Positions 1 through 6,122 of a stretch of 8,659 bases of DNA are shown here, piece by piece. Made by a program: the position numbers and the translations under genes. Each line of letters starts with the position of its first letter. Positions within the stretch are counted from its first letter, which is position 1. The notes beneath the pieces are model-generated. The model did no database searches. It was not told where the DNA came from and saw only the letters and a list, made by a program, of their open reading frames with translations. Origin of the DNA: Chryseobacterium sp. (GTDB taxonomy: Bacteria; Bacteroidota; Bacteroidia; Flavobacteriales; Weeksellaceae); NCBI GenBank assembly GCA_003248755.1, contig QFQW01000111.1, positions 1-8,659 on the forward strand, written 5' to 3'.

Positions 1-57
1 GATTATTATTCGAATAAAAATTTCCTCAAATTTACGAATTTTAGACCAATTCTTAAA

Positions 58-90
58 CTGATTTTATAACATAATTAATCTCTATTTTTG
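58..90 (+). promoter_or_regulatory. Putative Bacteroidota-type promoter of the YggS-family gene
   Basis: TATTTTTG at 83-90 is a full match to the Bacteroidota -7 consensus TAnnTTTG and lies 28 nt before the ATG at 119. The only -33 candidate is CTG at 58-60, 22 nt upstream, so the -33 box is weak. No Shine-Dalgarno sequence precedes the ATG, as is usual in this phylum. The rest of 1-118 is AT-rich with no gene visible. Confidence 0.45.
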
Positions 91-118
91 CATCAGATTT
101 TTTCTAAATTCAATTACA

Positions 119-772
119 ATGTCAATAGAACTCAATTATAAAGATATTCTTTCTCAGCTTCCACAAAATGTAAAACTGGTTGCAGTTTCTAAAACTAATC
201 CTGCGGATAAAATCAAAGAAGTTTATGATTTGGGGCAAAAAGCTTTCGGAGAGAATAAAGTTCAGGAATTACTAGAAAAACAACCTGTTCTCCCCAATGA
301 TATCGAATGGCATTTGATAGGCCATCTTCAAACCAACAAAATCAAATACATTGCTGGTTTTGTTGCGATGATAGAAAGTATCGACAGCGAAAAGCTCCTG
401 AAAGAAGTTGATAAAGAAGCTCTAAAGAACAAGCGAAAAATCAATGTTTTGCTTCAGGTAAAAATTGCTAAAGAAGACACTAAATTCGGATTAACAACAG
501 ACGAGACTAAAGATATTTTCAACAAATACATCGAAGGCAATTTCCCAAATGTTGAAATCAAAGGACTCATGGGAATGGCAAGTTTTGTTGATGATGAAAC
601 TCAAATCCACGAAGAATTTTCGGTCTTGAAAAATCTCTTTGATGAATTATCACAACTAAAGCCTTTGGAAACTCTTTCAATGGGAATGAGTGGTGATTTT
701 CCGATTGCAATAGAATCTGGCTCTAATTCGGTAAGAGTTGGCTCAGCTATTTTTGGAGAAAGGAATTATTAG
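119..772 (+). CDS. yggS: YggS/PLPBP family pyridoxal phosphate homeostasis protein
   Basis: This is a cytosolic PLP-binding protein with a single-domain alanine-racemase-like TIM barrel. The family (E. coli YggS, human PLPBP) has no firmly established enzyme activity and is thought to buffer or deliver PLP and to keep vitamin B6 and amino-acid pools in balance. The sequence shows the family motifs in order: LVAVSKTNP near residues 20-28, with K25 the expected Schiff-base lysine; FGENKVQE (43-50); WHLIGHLQTNK (64-74); KFGL (122-125); GLMGMAS (149-155); and SMGMSGDF (187-194) followed by the phosphate-binding VRVGSAIFGER stretch (205-215). The length of 217 residues is within the usual range, slightly short, and the gene looks intact. 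The ATG fits because the N-terminus begins just before the first helix, and a promoter-like element lies 28 nt upstream. It is the only + strand gene and converges on the GT4 gene, so it is probably monocistronic. Confidence 0.93.
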   Translation: MSIELNYKDILSQLPQNVKLVAVSKTNPADKIKEVYDLGQKAFGENKVQELLEKQPVLPNDIEWHLIGHLQTNKIKYIAGFVAMIESIDSEKLLKEVDKEALKNKRKINVLLQVKIAKEDTKFGLTTDETKDIFNKYIEGNFPNVEIKGLMGMASFVDDETQIHEEFSVLKNLFDELSQLKPLETLSMGMSGDFPIAIESGSNSVRVGSAIFGERNY

Positions 773-774
773 TT

Positions 775-835
775 GATGGTTGGTTGTCAGTTGGTAATTA
801 ATGGTATTGTCAGGCTGAGGCTCTCGAAGCCTTTC
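775..835. repeat. Low-complexity repeat and small hairpin between convergent genes
   Basis: The 79-nt gap between the convergent stop codons starts with a TTGGT/TTGAT-rich low-complexity stretch (about 773-806). A GTCAGGCTGAGG...TCGAAGCCT block (810-832) follows. AGGCT at 818-822 pairs with AGCCT at 828-832 around a 5-nt loop, and a second AGGCT at 812-816 offers an alternative pairing. The block resembles the 'caggctgag...tcgaagcct' intergenic repeats that I recall from many bacterial genomes. It may act as a weak bidirectional terminator, but no clear T-run follows it on either strand. Confidence 0.35.
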
Positions 836-851
836 TAAAAGTTAATTTCCA

Positions 852-1946
852 TTAAACCAAACTTTCATAAACCTTCATCATTTCATCAGCAATCACCTCA
901 TCATTGAATTTCTGAACAAACTGCAACCCTTTTTCTGCACGACGATTTCTTTCGGATTCGTTTTCCCAGAGGAAAAGAATCTTGGCTTTGATATCTTCAA
1001 CACTTTCTGGATTGACATAGACAGAATCAGGTCCGCCAGCTTCAGGCAGACAACTTGTATTGCTCGTAATCACAACGGTTTCTGAAAACAGCGCTTCTAT
1101 AACAGGAATTCCGAAACCTTCGAAAAAACTAGGATAGATGAAAATTTCCGCCAACTTGTAAATCCCGGCCAATTCTTCCATAGAAACACCTGACAGAAAC
1201 TGAACTTCAACCTTTCCTTTCTTGATTTCTTTCTCGATTAATTTGAAATATTTTGGCTTTTTTGCGCCGACAACAACTAATGGAATTTTGGAGTCTTTTA
1301 AAGCTTTTACAACATTCAACAGATTTTTTCTGGGCTCAATGGTTCCGACATTCAACAAAAATCTGTCTGGCAAATTGAATTTTTCTTTGATTTGATTTAG
1401 GATTTCCTCACTTTGTTTTTCTTTAAAACTAGCATGGCAACCTTGATAAACTACTTCGATTTTACTTTCCGGAGCTTTCAGATAATGAATAATATCTTTT
1501 TTGGTTTGTTCGGAAATCGCAATGATTTTATCTGCAGATTGTGCCGCTTTTTTGAATTTCCAGAAATGAATTATCCTGTCAACCCAAGTGTAATACTCCG
1601 GATACCTTTCGAAAATCAAATCATGAATCGTTACGATTTTTTTGATAGGTTTTGAGTTCCATTTCAAAGGTAATTCGCCGGACAAACCGTGGAAAATATC
1701 GGCACCATTATTTTGTGCATCGATTCCGGTTTTGAGTTGCCGGGAGAGCGTGCCTTTAGTTGTTTTGACGAAAGTTACATTGGGTAATTTCAATACCGCA
1801 TCACCACGTTCCGACTTTTTTTTGTTGAATAATAAATATTGATTATCATTATAATACGTCGCTAAAACCCGAACCAAATCGCGGGAATAATTTCCTAAAC
1901 CAGACCAGCTGGAAAAAATACGTTTGGCGTCGTAAGCAATCTTCAT
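852..1946 (-). CDS. GT4-family (GT-B fold) glycosyltransferase
   Basis: This is a retaining, nucleotide-sugar-dependent glycosyltransferase of the RfaB/WcaI type, acting on the cytoplasmic face of the membrane in glycan assembly. The sequence shows an N-terminal acceptor domain with a glycine-rich GLGNY loop (16-20), VTIHDL (105-110) and AISEQTKKDI (143-152), typical of this family. The C-terminal donor domain starts with NVGTIEPRKNLL (199-210). It ends with the EX7E motif in YPSFFEGFGIPVIEAL, with E276 and E284 the expected catalytic/donor-binding pair. The length of 364 residues is standard and no membrane segment is seen. The sugar and acceptor cannot be read from sequence. It is the last gene of the minus-strand glycan block, separated from the deacetylase by about 204 nt with no clear promoter, so it may be cotranscribed or have its own unseen promoter. 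An eight-A tract (1816-1823, coding Lys residues 42-44) lies near the N-terminus. Confidence 0.9.
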   Translation of the reverse strand: MKIAYDAKRIFSSWSGLGNYSRDLVRVLATYYNDNQYLLFNKKKSERGDAVLKLPNVTFVKTTKGTLSRQLKTGIDAQNNGADIFHGLSGELPLKWNSKPIKKIVTIHDLIFERYPEYYTWVDRIIHFWKFKKAAQSADKIIAISEQTKKDIIHYLKAPESKIEVVYQGCHASFKEKQSEEILNQIKEKFNLPDRFLLNVGTIEPRKNLLNVVKALKDSKIPLVVVGAKKPKYFKLIEKEIKKGKVEVQFLSGVSMEELAGIYKLAEIFIYPSFFEGFGIPVIEALFSETVVITSNTSCLPEAGGPDSVYVNPESVEDIKAKILFLWENESERNRRAEKGLQFVQKFNDEVIADEMMKVYESLV

Positions 1947-1969
1947 TAATTCTTATTTTTATTCTAAAT

Positions 1970-2049
1970 TTTATTAAAAAACACTTCAGTCACTTTAGGA
2001 TAATACAATTTATTAAAAAGTTCACTTCAGTCGAAAATCAAAGATTTTC
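1970..2049. repeat. Imperfect direct repeats and a hairpin in the 204-bp gap upstream of the GT4 gene
   Basis: The 1947-2150 gap holds no gene. It contains two copies of a unit reading TTTATTAAAAA followed by CACTTCAGTC, at 1970-1991 and 2009-2032; the second copy differs at the junction and is 2 nt longer. The second copy is directly followed by GAAAATC-AAA-GATTTTC (2033-2049), a perfect 7-bp inverted repeat. The hairpin is not followed immediately by a T-run on either strand, so it is not a convincing terminator. The repeats may be intergenic repeat debris or regulator sites. No TAnnTTTG box reading toward the GT4 gene was found here. Confidence 0.45.
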
Positions 2050-2150
2050 AAAACTTAATTGTTTTTATGTGAGTCATTTTTCTAATCTATATCAACTTAT
2101 GCGTTAATAGATTAAAAGATATAAATATAAACAGGCTCATAATATTTTTT

Positions 2151-2936
2151 CTAATTATTTTCCTGAGTCCAATTTTCCAAAAAATCTCTGGTTGTAGAAA
2201 ACTGATAATTATTTTTTTTTGCCCATTTAATAAAATCATCAAAACGACTCTCCATCGCTTCTGCTGTATTTTTGAAAGTAAATGCAGGCAACTTATATTT
2301 TGGATTCGAAATGTCTGCAAATTCCCAAGGATGAAAATAGATGTTCAAAAACCCTGTTGAATTTAAAGATAATTTGGACAACAATTTATAAATCCAAAGC
2401 GGAAAGTTATGAAAACTCAACCAAAACAACGGAACTCTGAACATTGTAGAAACCGAAGCGGGAAACTGCAACACTTTTTTTTGCCAAAATGGTTTTCTAC
2501 TAACTTTGAAATTGTTATATCTTCCGGGCAAATAAGTTGGGTTAATGGACGAATTGTAGAAATAGCCTGCATCAGAAACAGCATCTTCTGAAACAGCGCT
2601 CATTCTTGGCATTCTAAGCCCAACCACTTTCGTATTGAATAATTTTTCTAATTCTTGTTTTGATTCCGCTAAATGTTTCTCCTCAAACTCCGAATGAAAC
2701 CAGGTATGAGAAGCCAGCTCGTGACCTTCAGATAGTAACTGTTTTACCAAATCCTGATTATTCCCCGCAAAAACAACGGTTGAAAAAAAAGTAGCTTTGA
2801 TTTGATTCTCTTTCAAAATCCTAAGAATATTCTGCAGGCCTCTTCTGGAAACAGCTAATTGTTCATTCAAAGGAATTTCGCCATTATATTCCAAAGGCAT
2901 ATCAAATTCTTCGATGTCGAAACTTAGTAAAATCAT
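2151..2936 (-). CDS. NodB-type polysaccharide deacetylase family protein
   Basis: This is a predicted metal-dependent carbohydrate deacetylase of the CE4/NodB superfamily, removing N- or O-acyl groups from a sugar. In the sequence, the first motif is SFDIEEFD (5-12), with D7 and E9/E10 in place of the classical TFDD; this is closer to the D-x-D/E form seen in ArnD-like and exopolysaccharide-associated members. The second motif is HTWFH (77-81), a good HxxxH metal site. RMPR (108-111) and NSS (128-130) correspond to the substrate loop, and FHPWE (201-205) supplies the C-terminal histidine. No signal peptide is visible, so it probably acts in the cytoplasm. The length of 261 residues is normal for one NodB domain. 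It lies between a GT2 polyprenyl-phosphate sugar synthase-like gene and a GT4 gene, suggesting a lipid-linked or oligosaccharide substrate. It contains A9 (2212-2220) and A8 (2475-2482) tracts in the sense strand and a T8 tract (2783-2790). Confidence 0.85.
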   Translation of the reverse strand: MILLSFDIEEFDMPLEYNGEIPLNEQLAVSRRGLQNILRILKENQIKATFFSTVVFAGNNQDLVKQLLSEGHELASHTWFHSEFEEKHLAESKQELEKLFNTKVVGLRMPRMSAVSEDAVSDAGYFYNSSINPTYLPGRYNNFKVSRKPFWQKKVLQFPASVSTMFRVPLFWLSFHNFPLWIYKLLSKLSLNSTGFLNIYFHPWEFADISNPKYKLPAFTFKNTAEAMESRFDDFIKWAKKNNYQFSTTRDFLENWTQENN

Positions 2937-2946
2937 TAATTAATTG

Positions 2947-2961
2947 ATATTTGCAAATATA
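2947..2961 (-). promoter_or_regulatory. Palindrome overlapping a possible promoter before the deacetylase gene
   Basis: ATATTTGCAAATAT (2947-2960) is a perfect 14-bp palindrome. Read on the minus strand, TATATTTG (2961-2954) matches the TAnnTTTG -7 box. No TTG lies at the expected -33 distance (TTT is found there), and the resulting leader to the ATG at 2936 would be only about 10 nt. It could be an operator-promoter combination or chance in AT-rich DNA. The 56-nt gap otherwise allows simple read-through from the GT2 gene. Confidence 0.3.
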
Positions 2962-2992
2962 TTAATAGAAAATCTTTGCATAAAACTAAGTC

Positions 2993-3916
2993 TTAAAAAT
3001 TTTTTGAACGGATGATATAATTTGGACGGTCTTTGATTTGTTTGAAGATTTTCCCCATATAAATTCCCAAAATCCCTAGAATTATCAACTGGATTCCGCC
3101 AAAGAAAACCACAGTCATCAATATCGATGCCCAACCAGAAATCTCGGTATGACTCAGAAATGCATAAATCACATAAGGAATATAAAGCAACGACAAAAAT
3201 GAAAAGAAAAATCCGAGATAGGCTGCTAAATAAAGTGGTTTCACACTGAAGGCAGTAATTCCTGTAAATGCAAACTTTATCATTTTTCCGAAGCTGTATT
3301 TACTAATTCCTGAAAACCTATCAGCAGCCACAAAATCAATTGAACATTGTTTGAATCCAACCCATTTTACTAATCCTCTAAGGAAAATATCAGATTCTCC
3401 GGTTTTTCTAATCACATCAATAACGGATGCATCTAGTAATCTGAAATCAGAACTACCTTTTTCCAGTTCGACATCTGATAAATTAGATAAAATATGGTAG
3501 AAAAAATCGGATGTTTTTCTTTTAAAAAAACTTATATTTTTTGAATATTTTCTAATCGTATAAACTACATCATAACCCTCTTCCCATTTTTTTATCATAT
3601 CGGGAATCATTGTTGGCGGATGCTGCATATCGGCATCCATAGAAATCACAGCATTCCCGTCAGCATAATCCATTCCTGCTTTTACAGCATTTTGATGCCC
3701 AAAATTTCGGGAAAATTCCAGATATTTTAGCTTTGAACAATTAGTAGAAATCTCCTCTATAGTCTGCTGAGTAGAATCGCGGCTGCCATCATTCACGAAT
3801 ATGATTTCGTAATCATAATTCGGAAGTGTGAGAAAAACTTTCTTAATCTCAGAATGAATCAAGGCCAAATTCCCCTCCTCATTATAAGCTGGTATAACTA
3901 TCGATATTTTCTTCAT
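2993..3916 (-). CDS. GT2-family glycosyltransferase, polyprenyl-phosphate sugar synthase-like (GtrB/ArnC/DPM1 type)
   Basis: This is an inverting GT-A enzyme that probably transfers a sugar from a nucleotide donor to undecaprenyl phosphate at the inner membrane. The product would be the donor for a GT-C enzyme. The sequence starts with SIVIPAYNEE (5-14) and then has VNDGSRDST (41-49) and FSRNFGHQNAVKAGMDYADG (68-87), all classical for this subfamily. The metal/nucleotide-binding DADMQHPP (94-101, DxD at D94/D96) and the R..G.SKY element (R200 to Y207) follow. Two C-terminal hydrophobic helices (about 225-253 and 263-291) are the expected membrane anchors of GtrB-like proteins. At 307 residues it is full length. 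The gene follows the GT87-like gene by 34 nt on the same strand and is followed by the deacetylase after 56 nt, so the three probably form one transcription unit. The transferred sugar cannot be deduced. Confidence 0.92.
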   Translation of the reverse strand: MKKISIVIPAYNEEGNLALIHSEIKKVFLTLPNYDYEIIFVNDGSRDSTQQTIEEISTNCSKLKYLEFSRNFGHQNAVKAGMDYADGNAVISMDADMQHPPTMIPDMIKKWEEGYDVVYTIRKYSKNISFFKRKTSDFFYHILSNLSDVELEKGSSDFRLLDASVIDVIRKTGESDIFLRGLVKWVGFKQCSIDFVAADRFSGISKYSFGKMIKFAFTGITAFSVKPLYLAAYLGFFFSFLSLLYIPYVIYAFLSHTEISGWASILMTVVFFGGIQLIILGILGIYMGKIFKQIKDRPNYIIRSKNF

Positions 3917-3950
3917 CTTTTCAAATCAATAAAAATTCGAGACAAATGAT

Positions 3951-5153
3951 TTAGTCTAGTTTATAATCTCTTTCGAAATCTCGGGTTAATAGCTCGTACA
4001 TCACTCTAAACCAAACAACAATACAAGGAACAGCTTTTAGAGAATATTTGATAATATAATTTTCCTTCACTGATTTTGGAAATAAATCCGAGAAAGAAAA
4101 ACAGGTCAAAATTATTACAAATATTAATATTGCAATATCAATTTTACTGATATTTTTCTGCATCAGGAACCAAAGCATTACTCCTGCTACAGCAATAATG
4201 TAAGTCGGACTTTCTGAACCTGAACTGAAAAGCACAACAAACAATAATGTTGATGCCAAAATCATTAATTGAAATGGTAAATGTTTATATTGCTTGATTC
4301 TGAGATATGGCAACATAAAAACGATGGCTCCCGGAATCAGAAAAACCAGATTTGAAATATTGGGATTTTGAAAAGCCCTTCTTACAACACCCATCAACGA
4401 ATAATCCTGACGTGTACCCAAAGCCTGATTTTCAGTATTCTTCCCAGACAAAGAAGTGTACCAATCCAAGTAGGACTGAATCCCGAATTTAGGGCTGGAA
4501 ATCAGCATTGGCAAAACAAAAAATAAGACTGCGATGATGATGAAACTTAGTATAAACTTAAATTTATTTTTAATAAAAAAGAAAGCTGACAAACCAACAA
4601 TTCCATAAACTTTTACAAATGTCCCAATCAGAATTGAAAATGCTGACTGTGTTTCTTTTCTTTCATAAATGTAAATTGCCGACAACATCAATAATCCGGT
4701 CAAAATAATATTGAACTGAAAATAAGTCGCCGCAGTAATGAATTCCTGCAAACAAAGCCAAGCGAAAAATGATTTCTTCCTGTCAGAAAATGGCAGTTTA
4801 TAAATGGCATATAGAAAAACCAAAGTATTTGCAATGTTCCATAGAACTGCTCCCAAACCGTCTGGCATCATTGCAAAAGGCGCAATCAACAGACTGAAAA
4901 ATATGCCGTAATGGTTGCTGTCAAAAAACAAATCGGGATATTGCAGGAAAATATTTTTCTGCTGCAGAGTGTTATAAAAAACACCTTTAAAAATTAAGTA
5001 GTTGTTGTAACCGCCTGTTCCTCTTTTGTACTTGCTATATGCAGTAATACCAGCAACAATAATATAGATTACGAAAATAATCCTGTAATCTGAAATAAAT
5101 TTTAAGAATTTTTTTTTCACAAAATGGTTATTAGCATTAGAGAACCTGCCCAT
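3951..5153 (-). CDS. GT87-like (DUF2029) polytopic membrane glycosyltransferase
   Basis: This is a predicted GT-C fold enzyme that would use a polyprenyl-phosphate sugar donor on the periplasmic face of the inner membrane. The 400-residue protein has about 10-12 hydrophobic segments (near 23-38, 82-97, 101-118, 145-162, 171-193, 198-218, 267-286, 292-310, 315-331, 338-354 and 370-386). The first periplasmic loop has YNNYLIFKG (49-57) and LQYPDLFFDSNHYG (70-83) before PFAMMPDGLGAVLW (92-105), a pattern I associate with Bacteroidota DUF2029/GT87 proteins. Where family members such as PimE use an acidic residue in the first loop, the best candidates here are D74 or D78. The start is uncertain. 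ATG at 5153 gives the length above, but GTG at 5120-5118 (residue 12) would yield a more typical lysine-rich MKKKFLKF start. A nine-A tract (5109-5117) lies just after that GTG. It follows dapD by 34 nt and precedes the GT2 gene by 34 nt, so cotranscription is likely. Confidence 0.8.
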   Translation of the reverse strand: MGRFSNANNHFVKKKFLKFISDYRIIFVIYIIVAGITAYSKYKRGTGGYNNYLIFKGVFYNTLQQKNIFLQYPDLFFDSNHYGIFFSLLIAPFAMMPDGLGAVLWNIANTLVFLYAIYKLPFSDRKKSFFAWLCLQEFITAATYFQFNIILTGLLMLSAIYIYERKETQSAFSILIGTFVKVYGIVGLSAFFFIKNKFKFILSFIIIAVLFFVLPMLISSPKFGIQSYLDWYTSLSGKNTENQALGTRQDYSLMGVVRRAFQNPNISNLVFLIPGAIVFMLPYLRIKQYKHLPFQLMILASTLLFVVLFSSGSESPTYIIAVAGVMLWFLMQKNISKIDIAILIFVIILTCFSFSDLFPKSVKENYIIKYSLKAVPCIVVWFRVMYELLTRDFERDYKLD

Positions 5154-5180
5154 CAGATTTGACAGGCAGTTTTATTTTTT
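5143..5180 (+). terminator. Hairpin with T-rich tail on the + strand, overlapping the GT87 start codon
   Basis: CTGCC (5146-5150) pairs with GGCAG (5165-5169), and inner TCA (5153-5155) pairs with TGA (5160-5162) across a 4-nt loop. On the + strand the tail is TTTTATTTTTT (5170-5180), the form of an intrinsic terminator, although no + strand gene is nearby. On the minus strand the hairpin is not followed by a T-run, so it should not stop dapD transcription. In that direction it would fold around the GT87 ATG (5153-5151) and could affect its translation. Confidence 0.45.
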
Positions 5181-5187
5181 CTAAATC

Positions 5188-6000
5188 CTAAACCGCAACA
5201 TTATTTTCTCTCAACGCATCATTCAAGGATGTCTTCTTATCTGTAGATTCCTTTCTTTTTCCGATAATCAAAGCACAAGGAACCTGGTATTCTCCAGCAG
5301 GAAATTTCTTAGTATAACTTCCGGGAATTACAACCGAACGTTCCGGTACATAACCTTTCATTTCAACAGGTTCGTCACCAGTTACATCAATAATTTTGGT
5401 GGACATTGTCAAACATACATTTGCACCTAAAACTGCTTCTTTACCAACACGAACACCTTCCACAACGATACAACGAGAACCGATAAATGCATCGTCCTCA
5501 ATAATTACCGGCGCAGCTTGCAATGGTTCAAGAACTCCGCCAATTCCTACACCTCCACTCAGGTGAACGTTCTTACCAATCTGAGCACAACTTCCTACAG
5601 TTGCCCAAGTATCAACCATTGTTCCTGAATCTACATAAGCTCCGATATTAACGTAAGAAGGCATCATAATCACCCCACTTGCTACAAAACTTCCGTGTCT
5701 TGCAATGGCATGAGGAACAACTCTTACACCTTTCTCTGCATAGTTTTTCTTCAAAGGAATTTTATCGTGGAATTCGAAAGGCCCCACTTCTATAGTTTCC
5801 ATTGTCTGGATTGGAAAATACATCACCACACCTTTCTTTACCCACTCATTGATTTGCCATCCGTTTTCCGTTGGCTCAGCTGTTCTCAGTTCTCCTGCAT
5901 CCAGTTTTGCAACCACTTCTCTTACGGCATTCTGATACTCTTCTTCTTTCAAAAGTTCGCGGTTATCCCAAGCTTTTTCAATTTTTTCCTGTAAAGACAT
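5188..6000 (-). CDS. dapD: 2,3,4,5-tetrahydropyridine-2,6-dicarboxylate N-succinyltransferase
   Basis: This enzyme converts tetrahydrodipicolinate and succinyl-CoA to N-succinyl-2-amino-6-oxopimelate. It is the committed step of the succinylase branch leading to meso-diaminopimelate and lysine, in the cytosol. The 270-residue length matches DapD. An N-terminal helical domain (about 1-60) is followed by a left-handed beta-helix built of hexapeptide repeats (about 95-205). Strong DapD signatures are present: MMPSYVNIGAYVDSGTMVDT (112-131), TWATVGSCAQIGKNVHLSGG (131-150, which with the preceding D130 includes the Asp proposed to be catalytic in the family) and VGIGGVLEPLQ (151-161). The C-terminal part has YVPERSVVIPGS (217-228), also typical. 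The ATG at 6000 has an A-rich leader and no Shine-Dalgarno sequence. A terminator-like hairpin (6041-6069) separates it from the upstream lipoprotein gene, and a promoter-like element lies before that hairpin. No other dap gene is in the window. Downstream genes may be cotranscribed with it. Confidence 0.97.
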   Translation of the reverse strand: MSLQEKIEKAWDNRELLKEEEYQNAVREVVAKLDAGELRTAEPTENGWQINEWVKKGVVMYFPIQTMETIEVGPFEFHDKIPLKKNYAEKGVRVVPHAIARHGSFVASGVIMMPSYVNIGAYVDSGTMVDTWATVGSCAQIGKNVHLSGGVGIGGVLEPLQAAPVIIEDDAFIGSRCIVVEGVRVGKEAVLGANVCLTMSTKIIDVTGDEPVEMKGYVPERSVVIPGSYTKKFPAGEYQVPCALIIGKRKESTDKKTSLNDALRENNVAV

Positions 6001-6040
6001 TTCTTAGTTATAATTGATTAATAATTGATTTTAATAAAAT

Positions 6041-6069
6041 AAAAAAGTCCAATAAAAAAATTATTGAAC
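6041..6069 (-). terminator. Rho-independent terminator of the C40 lipoprotein gene
   Basis: On the minus strand GTTCAATAA pairs with TTATTGGAC (9 bp including one G-U) around a five-T loop, and TTTTTT follows directly (6046-6041). It begins 34 nt after the lipoprotein stop codon. The stem is A/T-rich, so efficiency may be modest. It lies 41 nt before the dapD ATG. Confidence 0.65.
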
Positions 6070-6089
6070 CTCATCATTATATCCTTTGG

Positions 6090-6122
6090 CAAAAATAATA
6101 AATTATAGAACACTTCTTGCAA
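6090..6122 (-). promoter_or_regulatory. Possible dapD promoter upstream of the terminator hairpin
   Basis: Minus-strand TATTTTTG (6097-6090) matches TAnnTTTG. TTG (6122-6120), inside the end of the lipoprotein gene, lies 22 nt upstream of it, a slightly long spacing. A transcript starting near 6083 would have a leader of about 80 nt containing the 6069-6041 hairpin. No TAnnTTTG box exists between that hairpin and the dapD start, which makes this the best dapD promoter candidate. Confidence 0.35.

Noticed and set aside
27..34. CAAATTTA, a minus-strand TAAATTTG box that could drive a gene left of the window
   Set aside because: No TTG is found at a suitable -33 distance and no divergent gene is visible, so the match may be chance in AT-rich DNA.
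1413..1842. Two + strand ORFs inside the GT4 gene
   Set aside because: They are short, lie antisense to a well-supported GT4 reading frame and show no recognisable domain.
2087..2320. Minus-strand ORF overlapping the end of the deacetylase gene
   Set aside because: It is a shadow frame of the NodB gene with low-complexity Ile/Leu/Lys content and no family resemblance.
5695..5994. 99-codon + strand ORF inside dapD
   Set aside because: It is antisense to an unambiguous dapD and is rich in Phe, Cys and His, as expected from a reverse-strand shadow.
6001..6102. Lysine riboswitch in the dapD leader
   Set aside because: The leader is far shorter than the lysine riboswitch (about 170 nt or more) and shows one simple hairpin, not the five-helix core.
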